DNA of 64,000 bases from Hemileia vastatrix (GCA_030280995.1 JASXTE010000001.1:13177001-13241000); one strand, 5' to 3'; positions 30,358 to 42,764 are shown, counted from the stretch's first letter. Translations and numbers: made by a program. Notes: generated by a model from the letters alone, not told the origin.

Positions 30358-31707
30358 CTAGTCATCCAACAATTTCTTTAAACGTTCAATTTCCTCAACA
30401 GATTTATTAGCTTTAACACATTCTATCAAGAAATCTTTCTTTTTTGAATTTTCTTCATTATCAAACTTATATTTCATCTGCTCTTATAGGTTTTGACGTT
30501 TGAGTATTTTCTCCTCTTTTTTTGATTTTTCAATACTTAGAGTTAACTCAAACTTCTTATCCTCCAAATCTTGGGCCTGACCATCCTTCCGTAAAGAGAG
30601 CTCATACTTCCTCTCTTCCAAATCTTGTAGCCTATCATCCCTCCTTAAAGAGAGCTCATATTTCTTCTTTTCAAAGCTTACAGTCTCTTTAGCAATTTCT
30701 ACTTGTTCTAGAGTGATAATAATAATTAATATAAAGTGGAAGAAAAGTAGAGTAAAGTAATAAGAGGTATGGTATCACTTACAAGCATCACGTTTCTCTA
30801 AAATTTGTTCCATAGACGAAAAAGGAATTTGTGATGAAGTATCACTGTTTCGTCTTCTTTGTGAGTGGAAATTTAGACTACTTGAAGCCCTACACTTCTT
30901 GTTCAAGGTCATATTTTTCTTCTCATCATTGTCACTACCTTCAGACTCAGTTGATTGAGGATCCTGGGTTTGTTCATCAGCCTTTTAAGAAATAAGAAAA
31001 AGATAAGTAAATAAAAAATAGAAATGATAAGATAAAAGAAAAAAGAAACGGACCTGAGTTAGATTTGGTTGGGTTAAATCACCTATAGGATCTACAGAAA
31101 ATCTATCTAGATATGTCTCATTCAAATGAGGGGAGGCTTGAGTGGAGGAAGAGGATGGGAAAAGATTTGCTTCAACATCATGTTGGGAGATAGGATCTTC
31201 TCCATCCAACATGTTTACATGATTAACATTGGCTCACTCTCCAAAAATTGCATCCATCTCTTTAAAGTAAGGACATAAAGAATCAAGTTTATCGTCTATG
31301 GATTTGATACCCTTAGTTATATCAATGTCGGTAACCCCAAAACCAGTGGAAGATGAAAGAGCCTTTACCTTCTTCTATTTGGCTTGGTAATGCTTGAAGC
31401 ATTCAGACATCTGTTTAGGCAAAAGATCAATCCTTCCCTTGGTCTTATTCCATAATTCATTTGCCATTAGAAGAAAGCCATTAACTTTTGATGCTGGGGG
31501 ACGTCCTACTTTAGTTGCATACTCAGTACCAAAACAAGAATCATAGTTAGATTTGCTTTTTGGCCAGTTGATAAGAATGAGATGATCATCTTTTTTTAAT
31601 TGAACAGTCTTAGATTTCTCGCCTGAGTGGGGGAAGGAGGGAGTAGTGGGATTTGAAGAACAACTGGGTGATGGCTGCCTTTGAGAAAATCTAGGACGAC
31701 AAGGCAT
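30358..31707 (-). pseudogene. Myb/SANT-like gene with coiled-coil tail, copy A
   Basis: Exon 1 is 31707-31054, the intron 31053-30982 (72 bp), exon 2 30981-30783, and exon 3 about 30707-30358. Exon 1 has a basic Ser/Pro-rich start, then a helical, Trp-containing domain (LILINWPKSKSNYDSCFG to SECFKHYQAK) resembling the Myb/SANT-like domains of transposon ORFs, then GFGVTDIDITKGIKSIDDKL and CPYFKEMDAIFGE. Exon 3 is charged and probably coiled-coil (two copies of KYELSLR). Nonsense codons: TAG at 31375-31377, TGA at 31234-31236 and one in exon 3. A related copy is at 44068-44599. Such proteins accompany Harbinger transposases; a link to 25461-26668 is only a guess. Confidence 0.6.
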
Positions 31708-31839
31708 GTTAAAATATAAATGAAGATGAAAAGGAGCAGAAACAAGCAGATGAGATGGTGAGGGGTTCTGAGTGGATATAATGGACAGGATGGGACGAGA
31801 ATGTGAGTGTGCAGCAAGGTAGAAGCCATATCCAGAGAG

Positions 31840-31916
31840 TAGTCCAAGATGTGGTTATGGCAGAAAGTAGGCCAAGATGTGGTTATCACAAAAAGTTGTC
31901 CAAGATGTGGTTATGA
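31840..31916 (-). repeat. Three direct repeats upstream of the Myb-like gene
   Basis: Three copies, about 25-30 bp apart, of CCAAGATGTGGTTAT (plus strand). The second copy of the gene has one (about 35005), so copy number differs. Possibly promoter elements. Confidence 0.65.
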
Positions 31917-32639
31917 AATATTGAGTAAAAAAATGTCGGATAAGAGGTGAACATTGACACGTAAAGTGTCTAATAACCCAATTATTAGCAAAAATAATTG
32001 TGGAAGATAATTGGGGTATGCAGATTATTTTCTGCAATTAATTTAATTGTGGATCAGTCAACATTGATACTCCCTAATATATTTACCTTGACTTAAATCC
32101 CTGAGTTATCCACCTTCACTGCTATTTGGACCACCATAAAATCTTCTAGACTATAAAGACCCCTTGACAACTTTTGTTTATTTTTTTAGGTGTGTTTTAA
32201 ACAGTATGAAGGAATAAAATATATAATATCTCTGATGTTTCCATATGCTTTTAATATAAATAAGATGAATTTAAAATAATAATATTTCATAAACTAAACT
32301 TATAAAAATACATCAAAAAAATTAGGTGATATGGTTTAAATTTCAAAAGTAAAGCTTCAAATTCCAGGCTAAAAGGAGTTTTAAATAAATGAGCCACTGA
32401 TATTATTTTATATTTTCTCCAAAAAAAATTAATAAAATTATTAGAAATGTTGAAGGTGATGCATTTGAAATAAATAATAAAATTTCCAGTCAGTTTTTTC
32501 AAAAATGGGTGTCAATTATGACCTCAAATTAGCACTTTCTTCCTAATTTTTTTCACCAACATAAATATTTCAACTCACCAGCAATTTTCATCTCTTAATA
32601 AAGCTAATTCAATAAAATTTTATATCTGTTTGAAAAACT

Positions 32640-33150
32640 TGGCAATACTCTCCCCGGCATTTTATAGAAGCAAGGGGTAAGTATCATCAAATTTTTCTAA
32701 GTCATCAATTTCCCATTTCATATTTGAAAATTTGGAAATACCTTACCCTAAATTTTATTGAATTAAGGAGTGAAAATTACCAAAATTTAATATAATTACA
32801 TAAATTAAAAAATAAATAAATAAGATAAATCAAATTTACTAGTTTTAAAGTAATGACAATTCCTCAAGCCAAATATCAGATCAAGTCTAGAAACTAAGTT
32901 TGGGACTTTCCACAGGTCTAGGCTAGAGGAACCTCATGACACAGTTTTATGTTGTCATGATTACCATTTATACTAGACAAAGGTCATTGGCCCATCACCT
33001 TAGTTTAGTAAATTGAAATATCAGATTTATTTAATAAAACTTTATGAAAAAATAATAAATATTTGATGACTTTACAAATCCCCATACTTTTTTGATCTAC
33101 CCAAATTTTTATTAAATTTATTACCTTTTTCTTCTTTTTTTATCCTTTTT
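32640..33150 (-). repeat. Right arm of the long inverted repeat
   Basis: Inverted match to 29380-29910 including the outermost AAAAAAGTATGGGGAT (complement) and a stretch matching the end of the TET-like fragment, so the repeat includes the 3' end of that gene on both sides. Confidence 0.7.
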
Positions 33151-34839
33151 ATCCTTTGGATTAGCTGAGATATTTATTTTTTTTGTCAACTTTTACTGTG
33201 TCCAGAAAAAAAGGAAAACCTTCTGTTAGATTTGTTGGTAATAAATATGTTTTTGCACTCACAATGCATGGAATGTCCCATTTTTTAAAATAAAAACTTG
33301 ACTTCTTGCCAGTCTAACATTTCAGGTCTTCCAGAAGCTATCATCTTGAGGATGTATCACTACCAATCTCTATGGAAGGAATCCATTTTCATTGTGAAGT
33401 AATTCTACTCATACTTTCTTAATGGCCCCTAACTTATTTTTTTGATTATCATTACTCAAAAGATGTTTCTTAATCAGTCCTTGAACTGATATTTTTTTTA
33501 TACTTAAGTGAATTTGGGAAAGGAAATAAATTGAAACCAATGTGACTGGGGCTAAGAGTTGATTATGAGTATAAATATTTGTTCCTTGCTTAACTTTTTC
33601 CAGAAGTGCTTCTATAAGATCCTTTTTCTGAGCATAATGGTTCATATCATATTTCATAATTGTCTCTTATGAGGTATCTTACTTGCCGATCAGATGTATT
33701 AAAGAAGATTAATGATTGTGAATTAATAAATTGAATAGAAAGATGGTGTGTATTTTTCTTTGTATGACTTCATTCCCATGAAGATCTAAAAGTAAAAAAT
33801 ATATCAGTGTCTTAGCTTTATAATTTTATTCATGTTAGTAACATGCAAACTTACTAGAATTTCTTGTCATGTCCCCTAAATATAAATATTTTGAAGAACA
33901 GTTCCATAAAATTTTATTTTGGAAAACTTCATTTTCTACCATAGCTTTCTTCAAGCATTTAGCACACCAAAAATTCTTTTCTCCTAATTTGACACAAAAT
34001 ATCCAGGAAGGGTATATAATGGTGCTTTCTAGCTGCAATTCAATTAGAATTAAGCTAGGAAGCAAAGCTTAGGTGGGACAAAAAAACGCCAGCCAATTCC
34101 AAGATCCAAAGGGGATGGGGGAAATTGGGGGGAAGGAGAGATTGAGGCAGCTAAGGAGGGGGAAAGAGGGAAAACAACCAGGCCAGGAGGGATAAAGAGT
34201 AGGATGGAGAGAAAAAAAAGCTAATTTTACCTTGAAAATGAAAAACCAAACCACTAACCAGAAAAATGAGATAAGAATATTAGCCAAAAAGTAATTGGCA
34301 TATACATATTTATACTCACTTTACAATTCTTTGAGTTGTAGAGTGTTATTTTGTGGAGTGTTGCCTTTGAATGGAATGATGCTGACAAATCAGTGAAATG
34401 GGCTCTATGGTGAAACTAGCACATTTGGTTCAGAAAGTGTGTATTTGGGTGAAATAAGTGACTTATATCTTTTTTGGAATCCACCAGTGTTGGGGCTAGT
34501 GTGTCTCAGAAATCAGCACTTAGATAAGTGTGGATTTGTGGGTGCAGATTTTCCAGAAATTAAAGCCCCTAATAGTATTATTTGGATTTATTTTAATAAT
34601 GGTATAGCTACTGGAACTTGACAAAGAAGTATTGGATTCTTTATCAAAAAAAAACTGGATGGCATTCTGAAAATCAGATGTTTTGATAAAGTTGATTCTA
34701 TAATTGAAATGAATATTAATAAAACAGCAAAAGGCTATAAACTAAGTTAAAAACGTCTTCTTAATATAATCCTATCTGAACATAATCCATCAAGTAGTAA
34801 ATATCTTACACCACTACCAATGACTTCAAGTAATAATAG
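33151..34839. other. AT-rich region with short unexplained ORFs
   Basis: I recognise no product. A minus-strand ORF at 33409-33657 and a plus-strand ORF at 34439-34621 have no motif I can name and may be remains of a gene. A purine-rich tract lies at about 34078-34230 (GGGGGAAATTGGGGGGAAGG type). Confidence 0.4.
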
Positions 34840-35061
34840 GGGGTATCATTGTTAAGGGATTCATAATTAAATTAGTTGCAGATAAAAACCATTATACCAC
34901 AATTATCTTTAAAAATGATTTCTTCCAATTATTGGGTAATTAGACCTTTTACATTTTAATTTTAACCTCTTATCTGAAAATTTTATTCTCAATTTTTCAT
35001 AACCACATCTTGGAAAACTTTCTGGATGTGCCAGTCCCCCTACCTTTCTGCGCACTCCCAT
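34840..35061 (+). other. 5' flank of the second Myb-like gene copy, cut by E2
   Basis: It matches the complement of about 31720-32100 (shared ATAACCACATCTTGG, CAATTATCTT and AATTAAATTA). The continuation after E2 resumes at 43984. The CCCAT at 35057-35061 is the duplicated target. Confidence 0.75.
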
Positions 35062-35852
35062 TGTCAAGGTACACTTTTGGTCTAGAAGATTTGGTATGAA
35101 GTTTTACGAGGATTTTAAGGGTTAAAATGGTTTCTCAACAATTTGGTACATATTTCTCAATCAAAGATGATTTTTACTCAATGATAAGAGGTAAATTTAA
35201 AATATCAATATAAGCTATAGATTAGAATTACATCCTTGTAAATACTAAAGATATAAAATATAAGAGATAAGTGTTATATTTTAGTTGTGAAAATAAAGTA
35301 AGGTAATAATGGAATGAAGAAAAAACAACCAAAAGAGAGGCCTTATATAGGCAAATGAGGGACAAAGCACGGCAATCAAATTATGAAAACAGTAGTATGA
35401 GAGAGAGAGAAAAAGAATATTCCAGAAGGATTATTTTCAAATAATAAAGTTGTTCTAAAAAGAAGGCATCAAAAAGATGTATTTACAGAGTATGTCAGAA
35501 ATACATCAATTTATTTAATATTTACTGTAGAAGTCAATTCTAAATAAGAAATTTGAATTTTTGTATATATTTAATATTATTAAAATCTTATTTTAATTTA
35601 AAATCTATTTTTTAATATAATTCTTTATTTCTTCCAACCTGTCAAATGAGCACGGTGTTAGAGAAAAATATCAGGGACAATTTTTATATTTAATTTTAAT
35701 TATTTATTTAATTTTATCATTCTGTAATTAGTTAATTTATTATAAGTAATTTTAATGTAACTAATTAATTAAATAATTAAAATGATAAGGTGCAGCTTCA
35801 TCCAGTAAATAATTAATTATTTCACTGGGTAAGTCTAGTAGCCTGGCTGACA
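35062..35852 (-). repeat. 3' LTR of E2
   Basis: 791 bp; on the minus strand it starts TGTCAGCC. It is longer than the other LTR mainly by an 18-bp AT-rich repeat unit at about 35690. The polypurine tract AGAGTGAGGGAG (complement of 35853-35864) precedes it on the minus strand. Confidence 0.92.
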
Positions 35853-35886
35853 CTCCCTCACTCTAAAAAAACAATAAAAAAAAATG

Positions 35887-36445
35887 CTATGATTTTTTCT
35901 TTTTATACTTTTTTAGTAGAGTATGGAGATTAGATATCTCCTTCCCAGGTATCCAAGAATCATATTCAGATGATTTATTCTTGAATCTCAATAAGTATTC
36001 TGTACCTTTTTCAGCAGTGACTATTCTGTCATTTAGAATTTTTTCAATTTTTGCTGTTTCAGTGATTTCATTTGGGGTTTTCTTTGGTCTACCCCTCCTT
36101 TTTGGAAATAAATCACTATTGGATGTGTAAGGTTTCAAAAGAGATATTGAAAAAACAGGATGTTTTCTGTCATATGGGGAATACAGAATAACTTCAACTG
36201 CATTATCTCCAATCATTCTTCTGACAACAAATGGACCAACAAATGGATCTTTCAATTTGTTATTACCTTGTAAGTTGAAGTGGACTGTAGAAATCAACAC
36301 TTCATCACCCTTTTTAAAAGTGTATTCTTTATGGGATTTGTCCCATCTTTTCTTCTCATATTCAAATGATTTTTCAATACATTTTTGAGCATGCATTCTA
36401 CATAGTTGTTGCATTTGAAGAAAAGATTTTACACCAGGATGTAAA
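35887..36445 (-). pseudogene. pol: E2 Pol C-terminus: end of integrase and chromodomain
   Basis: Continues the pol frame beyond the MITE. It contains the GDEVLIST and PFVGPFVV blocks of the integrase C-terminal region, a basic RRGRPKK stretch and a chromodomain (IEKILNDRIV, YLLRFKNKSSEYDSWIP, ISNLHTLLKKYKKKKS). Chromodomains of this lineage guide integration to marked chromatin. Matches E3 46512-46877. Confidence 0.85.
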
Positions 36446-36448
36446 TCC

Positions 36449-36709
36449 CACTACGCAATATAGGGGGTGGACTTGCTAGCAAGTCCTCAACCTGAACTCA
36501 GATGGAACTCAGATGGAACTCAGACTGAACTCATACTGAACCCATACTGAACTCTACTTGAACACCCACCTAAAACTGTTCTTCTGAGTGGTGTTCATTC
36601 CTGATTGTATGGCTCCTTTATCAATAGCTCAATGTGTGTTCAATCTATGGTGAGTTTGGGTCCAAGGTTGCGGACTTGCTAGCAAGTCCGCCCCCCATAT
36701 TGTGTGGTG
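36449..36709. mobile_element. CACTA-like MITE inserted in E2 pol (261 bp)
   Basis: It begins CACTACGCAATATAGGGGG and ends with the complement of CACCACACAATATGGGG; a 3-bp TCC duplication flanks it (36446-36448, 36710-36712). E3 shows the uninterrupted site. Each end contains the perfect palindrome GGACTTGCTAGCAAGTCC or a near copy. Identical length to the copies at 57817 and 58677. No coding capacity. Confidence 0.92.
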
Positions 36710-36712
36710 TCC

Positions 36713-38931
36713 AATTTAGGTATTTTGTTATTGAGAATTTGGGCATGAGTATTAGGAACATATCCAAGCCAGAGCTCAAAAGGCTTTCTTTGAGTAACAG
36801 AATGAACAGTGCTATTATAAGCAAATTCTAACCCAGGCAGTAAGGTAACCCAATCATGAGTGAATCTGTCATTATCTTTATACTCAAGGCCAAAGGCACA
36901 ATATCTTCTTATCATGTCCTCTAAAGTCTGAATAATTCTTTCAGCCAAACCATCAGTCTGAGGGTGATGGGCAGCAGAAAGTTTCAGATCACAACCACAA
37001 ACATCCATCAGAGACATCCAAAATTCAGAAGTAAATTTAGGGTCTCTGTCAGAGATTATGGATTTAGGAAAACCAGCAGTATTAAACATATGAGACCACC
37101 ATAAGAAAGATAATTCTTTAGTGGAAACATCCTTGTGGGTAGGGATAAATTTACACATTTTTGTGAATCTGTCCACAATAACCCAACAAGAGTTATAACT
37201 GTCTTTACCAGCAATAGGTAATCCTGTTACAAAATCCATGTTTATTATTTGCCATGGAGCATCAGGAGGTTCAATATGTTGCATTAATCCTGCTCTTTTA
37301 CCAGTTAATCTTTTTGATTTTTGGCAAGAATCACAAGATTCAACATATAATTTTGTGTCTTCAGACATATTAGCCCACCAAGCAGTGTTCTTAATTCTGA
37401 TCATTGTTTTTTCAAGATCAAAATGTCCAGCTAATATGTCATCATGACAAATTTTCAAGATGATTTCTTTAATAGAAGGAGGAATAACAATAACATTACT
37501 CAACTTTCTTCTATAATATAGATATCCTTCATCAATTGAAAATTTACCTTTTTCCAAAGCTTTTTGGTACTTTGGTGTAAGGGTTTTAATTAATGCTTGT
37601 ATTGAAGCATTCTTTTGATCATTTAATATGGTGCATAACTTTTTCAAGTCAGTGTCCTTATCATATGAATCCAGAATAAGCTGTAATAGCTCTTCCTCCA
37701 TATCAACCACATATATCCCATAAATATGAATAATTTTGTCCTCAGGATCATACACAGGATTAGAGTCATTATTTGGCAAAGGTAACCTAGATAACATATC
37801 CACATTTGAGTGAACAATACCAGCCCTATAAATAATTGTCATTCTCCCTCTGTACTCTTGAACAGCCAACTGCCATCTGAACATATGTCTGTTAGGTGTT
37901 TTCAAGTTTAAAAGGGATTTAACTGCACTGCAGTCAGTGACAAGTTCAAATTTCTGGTCATCTAGGTAATAAACAAGCTTTTCTAGAGCCCATATTACAG
38001 CTAAACACTCTAATTGAGTAGCACCATATTTCAATTCACTATTTCTCAAGGTTCTTGAAATATAACAAATTACTACTTCTGAAACTTTATCATTTATCAC
38101 TTGTTTTTGATGGAGGGCAGCACCAAGACCAATGAAACTGGCATCAGTGTACAAAACAAATGGTTGATTAAAGTCAGGTAAAGCAAGAATTGGTGCTGAC
38201 ATCAAACAGTGTTTCATAGTGTCAAAGGCTCTTTGTCTTTCACTATTCCAGGTAAAAGCAACATCCTTTCTAGTTAATTGGGTAAGGGGCAAAGCTATGA
38301 CTTGGTAATTTTTAATATAATGTCTATAGTATCCACACATTCCCAAAAAAATTTGGAGCTCTCTCACTGTTGTAGGAGCCTTCACCTGTTGTATGGCTGC
38401 CACTTTGTTCTGGTCAACACATATCTGTAAGCCTGAAACAACATGACCAAGAACTTTTAAAGAATGGAAACCAAATTTACATTTCTTCAAAGCAAGTGTC
38501 ATATTTATTTCATCCATTTTCTGGAATACTTTGCACAGGTGTTTAAGATGGTCCTCAAATGTTTTTGAGAATATAATGATATCATCAATATAAACCATCA
38601 GCCATCCTTCAATTATCTCTTGATGGAATGTGTTATCCATGACTTTTTGGAAAACTGAAGGGGCATTTTTAGGGCCAAATGGCATCCTAATATACTTATA
38701 AATACCCATATTAGTGGAAATCATCAGAAAGTTCTGAGAATTTTTCTCAACAGGTACCTGTTTATATCCTTTATTACCATCCAAACAGCTGATATATTTA
38801 GCACCCTGTAAAGTAGCATGTATAGAGCTGATTCTAGGTAAAGGGTAGATATCATCAACAGTATAAGTGTTTAGTGCTCTATAATCACCACATATCCTGG
38901 CTTTATCTTTCTCATAAGAAATTAGGACAGG
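36713..38931 (-). pseudogene. pol: E2 Pol: RT, RNase H and integrase core
   Basis: One open frame between the nonsense codon at 38932-38934 and the MITE. RT has ISCLDGNKGY (motif A) and the active site YIDDIIIFSK; RNase H has LYTDASFIGLGAAL; the integrase has an H-H-C-C motif ending CDSCQKSK, then the DDE core in NMDFVTGLP, ISDRDPKFTSEFW and AERIIQTLEDM. Domain order is that of Ty3/Gypsy. Closely related to E3 pol. Confidence 0.92.
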
Positions 38932-40296
38932 TTAGATAACACAATATTTAGGTTTTTCAACTACCTTTTCAATAATATTCATTTTTAAAAGGGTAGAGAT
39001 ATTGTCTTCAATATCTTTTTTCTTTGTGGGAGAAACAGGATAAGGCTTCTTCTTTAAACTAGGTGGTATATCAGTTAATGGGCAAGACAATGAAAGTTTC
39101 ATTTCCTCTTTAACTAATCCCAGTTCATGTGACCCATGAGCAAAGGCCATAGGAAAAGATTTTATCAAGTTAATGATGGAATCTTTATCCTCACCAGAAA
39201 GTTGTTCTCCAAAAGAAGCATTGTCAATTTTAGACATAAGGGCATGCATTTCCTTTGTAGATCTTCCTTTATATTGAACCACAGAATTACATGTGTTCAA
39301 TTCTGGTTTTAATAATTTTTTAGGGGAGGAAATCTTAAATTTTCTCTTCCCATTCATCCCCATTGTGAAACATTGGTTTGAAGGATCCAATTTTATGCAA
39401 TACTTGGTTAAAATATCATTCCCTACAATAAACCAATTGCTCAAGTTATCATTTTTCATGACAACAAAATCACAAATAGCTCTTACAAAACCATGGTTAT
39501 ATTTAAAAAACACTGTGGCTTTGTATTTACCAATGGGGGACAAAACAGAGCCATACCCTCTCCAATTTTCAGAAATGATAGGCATCAGTTTAGATTTATA
39601 GTCTTGATCTACTGAAGCAAGTGCTCTTTCAGATACTACACTTCCTCCAGCTCCAGAATCCAGAACAACTTCAATGCTGGTTCCATTGATCAAGACTGGT
39701 GCCTTAAGAGGGGCAATAATAATTGAGCTATCCTCAATGTTCTTTATGATCTCAGCATCTTCAACTGTAGATAAATCATTATTATCAATGTCAATAGTAT
39801 TTAAATAATGGATATCCTCTTCCAGCATCAAGATTTCTTGTTGAGATTCATATGAAATATTGCTGGCACAATCACTTGATGTATCATCCAGTTTCATTGT
39901 GTCATCACCATGCTCCTCTGTTTGTTCTACAAGATTTATCTTCTTGTCACAAACATGGCCTTTCTTCCGAGGCTTGTTGCACTTGAAGCAAGTGTTTGTT
40001 GCATACTTCTTTGGTGCAACAGGGGCAGAAGGTTTACCAACCTTTTCCAGAGGTTTCTGTTGGTAAGTGGAGGGTTTCTCCAAAGGGGTCCTAGGAATGA
40101 ATCCTCTGGCATCATACTTATTGTTTAGAAGTATCTCATTGCAAGTATTAATGAAAGAAGAGGTTTCTTTGGAGAACTCAGTCCTAGACACTATCATGTC
40201 TCTCAGAGACATTGGTAATTTATAGAGGATCCTGTCCTTCCATAAATCAAACTCCATATTTGGGTCCATTGCCCTTAAGATTTTTACAAGTTTCAT
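38932..40296 (-). pseudogene. gag-pol: E2 Gag C-terminus, zinc motif, protease and start of RT
   Basis: In frame with the upstream gag across a TAG at 40303-40305. It contains a Cys/His motif CFKC with GHVC (the C-x2-C and GH-x-C type of chromoviruses), a retropepsin with VVLDSGAGGSVVS, and the RT N-terminus (KKKPYPVSPTKKKDIEDNI). It ends in a TAA at 38932 where E3 has a Ser codon. The absence of a frame change between gag and pol indicates one Gag-Pol polyprotein. Confidence 0.88.
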
Positions 40297-40302
40297 TAAA
40301 AA

Positions 40303-42189
40303 CTAAATAGGTTTATCAGTAGAAGAGCTATATCTAGTTTCCTCATACTGCCTTTGTTGAGCCATTCTGAACTTGGAGCCACCAAATTGTGCTTTAATTA
40401 ATTTCTTCCAATCCTCCCATGAGTAGTCATTCCCATCCAGGAGAACAGATTCATACCACATCAGGGCAACATTAGTGAACAAAGAAATTAACTTGGACAC
40501 AATTTCCTCATCTGGGAGTTTGTAAGAATTTTTTAAGTTATCAATTCTGAAAATAAATTGTTGCCAATCAGAGGAAGAATCACCATCAAATGTTGGGTAC
40601 TGGTCAAGTTTTGGCCAATTCTTTTGATTTGAAGGAGTCTCCTTAGTACTAGCTTGTTTCTGAGTAAGAAGCAGCTGTAATTTCTCTAATTGGGCTGAAA
40701 TCTCATTGTTTAATCCTTCTGTTGCAGATCCTGGTGCATCATCAGTTTTTGATGGAAACTCAGTGTTATCAACAGGTATTTCTGGAGCTATTTTTACTTT
40801 AGATGAACTAGCCACAGTTACTATTTGAGCATCCTGCACTATATGTTCCTTCACAGAAATGTCAGAATATTTTTGATCATTTAACAATGAGTTCAATTTT
40901 TCTTCAATGGTTGTTAGTCTTGTTTTCATTCTTGGAAGACTAGATAAACTCTCATTGATAGTTGCAAAAGATAATTGATTTTTATGTTGAAAAGATGACA
41001 AATGGTCATTCAATCTTTTCAGATTTATCTTATCTATCTCTACCTCCTGGCAACAGGCGGATACAGTATCTTTTAGTTTAGACAAATCATTTTTTATATT
41101 TTGCCATAAAGCAACTTTCTTTTCATGGGTTGCTTTGTAATGAGACAATTCATCAGAGACTCTCTGTGCTTCAATTCTTAATGCTTGATAACCCTGATCA
41201 GTTAACAAACTATTATATCTTTGAGTCAATTGCATATTGTTCATTATAATATCTCTCAAGTGCTCATCATTAATTCTTGCTACATCTGGAGTGTTTCTCA
41301 ATAAGGAAACTGAGTAACTTTCCAGACTCTCATAGAACTCAGGGTCAAGAGTTTCATCAATCACAGCCATATCAGGATTAATTATTGAGGTAGCAATTAA
41401 AAGTAATGGATTAGATACATGAGATATCTGTCTACTATTCCTAGCCTCTATAGGTCTCAAAGTTTCATCCTCCCTTCCAGATTTACCTGAAGGAACAGAG
41501 TCAGCCACACAAAAAGGCACTTGAGAATCAATAGAGGGACGTACCAGGGTTTGCTGGGTATCACCATATTGGGCTTCCTTCTTCTTTTGCCTCCTTGATA
41601 AGGGTGGGGAGGAGTGGGGTTGACCTGGGTGGGCCTTGATGGACCTACCTGAGGTAACTGATGCTTGTTTTGAGCCAAGTAGTCCCACTGAGTGTTTAGC
41701 CAGTCCCACTGCCACTTGGACACTTCCACCTTCTCTTGGGACTGGGGAGGCAATTGTTGTTGATCCCTGGGAGGAAGAGGTTTCTTCTTCTCTTGGAGAA
41801 AAGTATCTGTTCTTCTCACCTTTTCTTCCAAGGCATCTACCCTTACCTTTAGTCTCAAGCTTTCTGTCCTTAACTCCTTTATGTGAGTTGACAGATTCTT
41901 TACCTGCTGAGAAAATGGCATCTTTTTTATCCTGAAGCCTTTTGGAAACTCTTCTGGTGGGTTTATCATAGGCTTCTGATCCTGAGTGGTGTCCACTAGG
42001 ATCTCTACTTCTTCCATCTCTACATCCTGTTTGGGGCAAGGATTTATTAGTTTGAGAAATTCTTCTTGTTAAAGGAGAACTTACAGAAGTAGGCTCATCA
42101 TAATCAATTAGGTCTAGTTCTTCTTCACGTGCAGCAAAACCACTTTGGTCAGTCATTTTAAGATTTAACTGAAATGAAAAAAGAGACAA
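40303..42189 (-). pseudogene. gag: E2 Gag N-terminal and capsid part
   Basis: About 620 codons to a premature TAG. The best start is the ATG at about 42156 (MTDQSGF). A charged, low-complexity N-terminus is followed by a coiled-coil-like stretch (residues about 300-430) and the conserved capsid block QKNWPKLDQYPTFDGDSSSD to ALMWYESVLLDG, shared with E3. The N-terminal 190 codons overlap a second frame at 41457-42017 that is also related to E3. Confidence 0.85.
41457..42017 (-). CDS. Overlapping ORF in a second frame of E2 gag
   Basis: 186 codons, starting ATG at 42017, wholly inside gag in another frame. Residues about 30-75 look coiled-coil (KNLSTHIKELRTESLRLKV); then comes VSKWQWDW, a Pro/Gln-rich part and HPYQGGKRRRK. 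E3 has a related product in the same relative frame (51846-52295: VSKWKWDW, HPYRGKPRRGRG), broken by one stop. Relatedness in the second frame is suggestive of coding, but it could partly follow from conservation of the gag frame. Function unknown. Confidence 0.45.
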   Translation of the reverse strand: MEEVEILVDTTQDQKPMINPPEEFPKGFRIKKMPFSQQVKNLSTHIKELRTESLRLKVRVDALEEKVRRTDTFLQEKKKPLPPRDQQQLPPQSQEKVEVSKWQWDWLNTQWDYLAQNKHQLPQVGPSRPTQVNPTPPHPYQGGKRRRKPNMVIPSKPWYVPLLILKCLFVWLTLFLQVNLEGRMKL

Positions 42190-42267
42190 TAAGATTAATT
42201 AGTCTTTTATTTTTAATTTTTATTTAACAGAAATAAAATAAAAATAATAACAATAAAAAATCTTTTT

Positions 42268-42764
42268 AGGATAAAAATCAACTTAAATAAAATTAATTTA
42301 CTAATAAAAAAAAATTTTAAACCAGGATTATAATATAATCAACTGTAGAAATAAATTAAAATTTTTATTAATAATTTTTAATTATTTATTTTCAGGATTT
42401 AAATCAACTAATTCATTACCAGGACTTATTGTCAACTGAAGTAATCAAATATGAAACTTTATTAATTTAACAAAATTTTATTAAACTGATAACTTAACTA
42501 CCAGGACTTAATGTCAACTGAAGTAATTAAATATAAATTTTTAAAATTTTTATTAAACTGATCACTTAACTACCAGGACTTAATGTCAACTGAAGTAATT
42601 AAATATGAGTTTTATTAATTAAAGAAATTTATTGAACTACCAGGACTCAAAGTCAACTGAAGTAATTAAATATGAATTATTTATTTAAAAAATTATTATT
42701 GTCAGGACAATTTGTCAACTGGAACAATTAAAATTTAAATTAATCAGGACAAATGTCAACTGAA
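42268..42764 (+). repeat. Array of about nine stem-loops followed by AACTG in the E2 leader
   Basis: Plus-strand units read GGAC, a short A/T loop (TTAAT, TTATT, TCAAA, AATTT, AAAT), GTC, AACTG. Other units replace the stem by GAT/ATC (42268, 42321 and 42393), a paired change. They lie between gag and the 5' LTR, antisense to gag-pol. No coding capacity. Confidence 0.8.

Noticed and set aside
33409..34621. Short ORFs at 33409-33657 and 34439-34621 as genes
   Set aside because: No motif, no intron evidence and no second copy in the window; listed only as part of an unexplained region.
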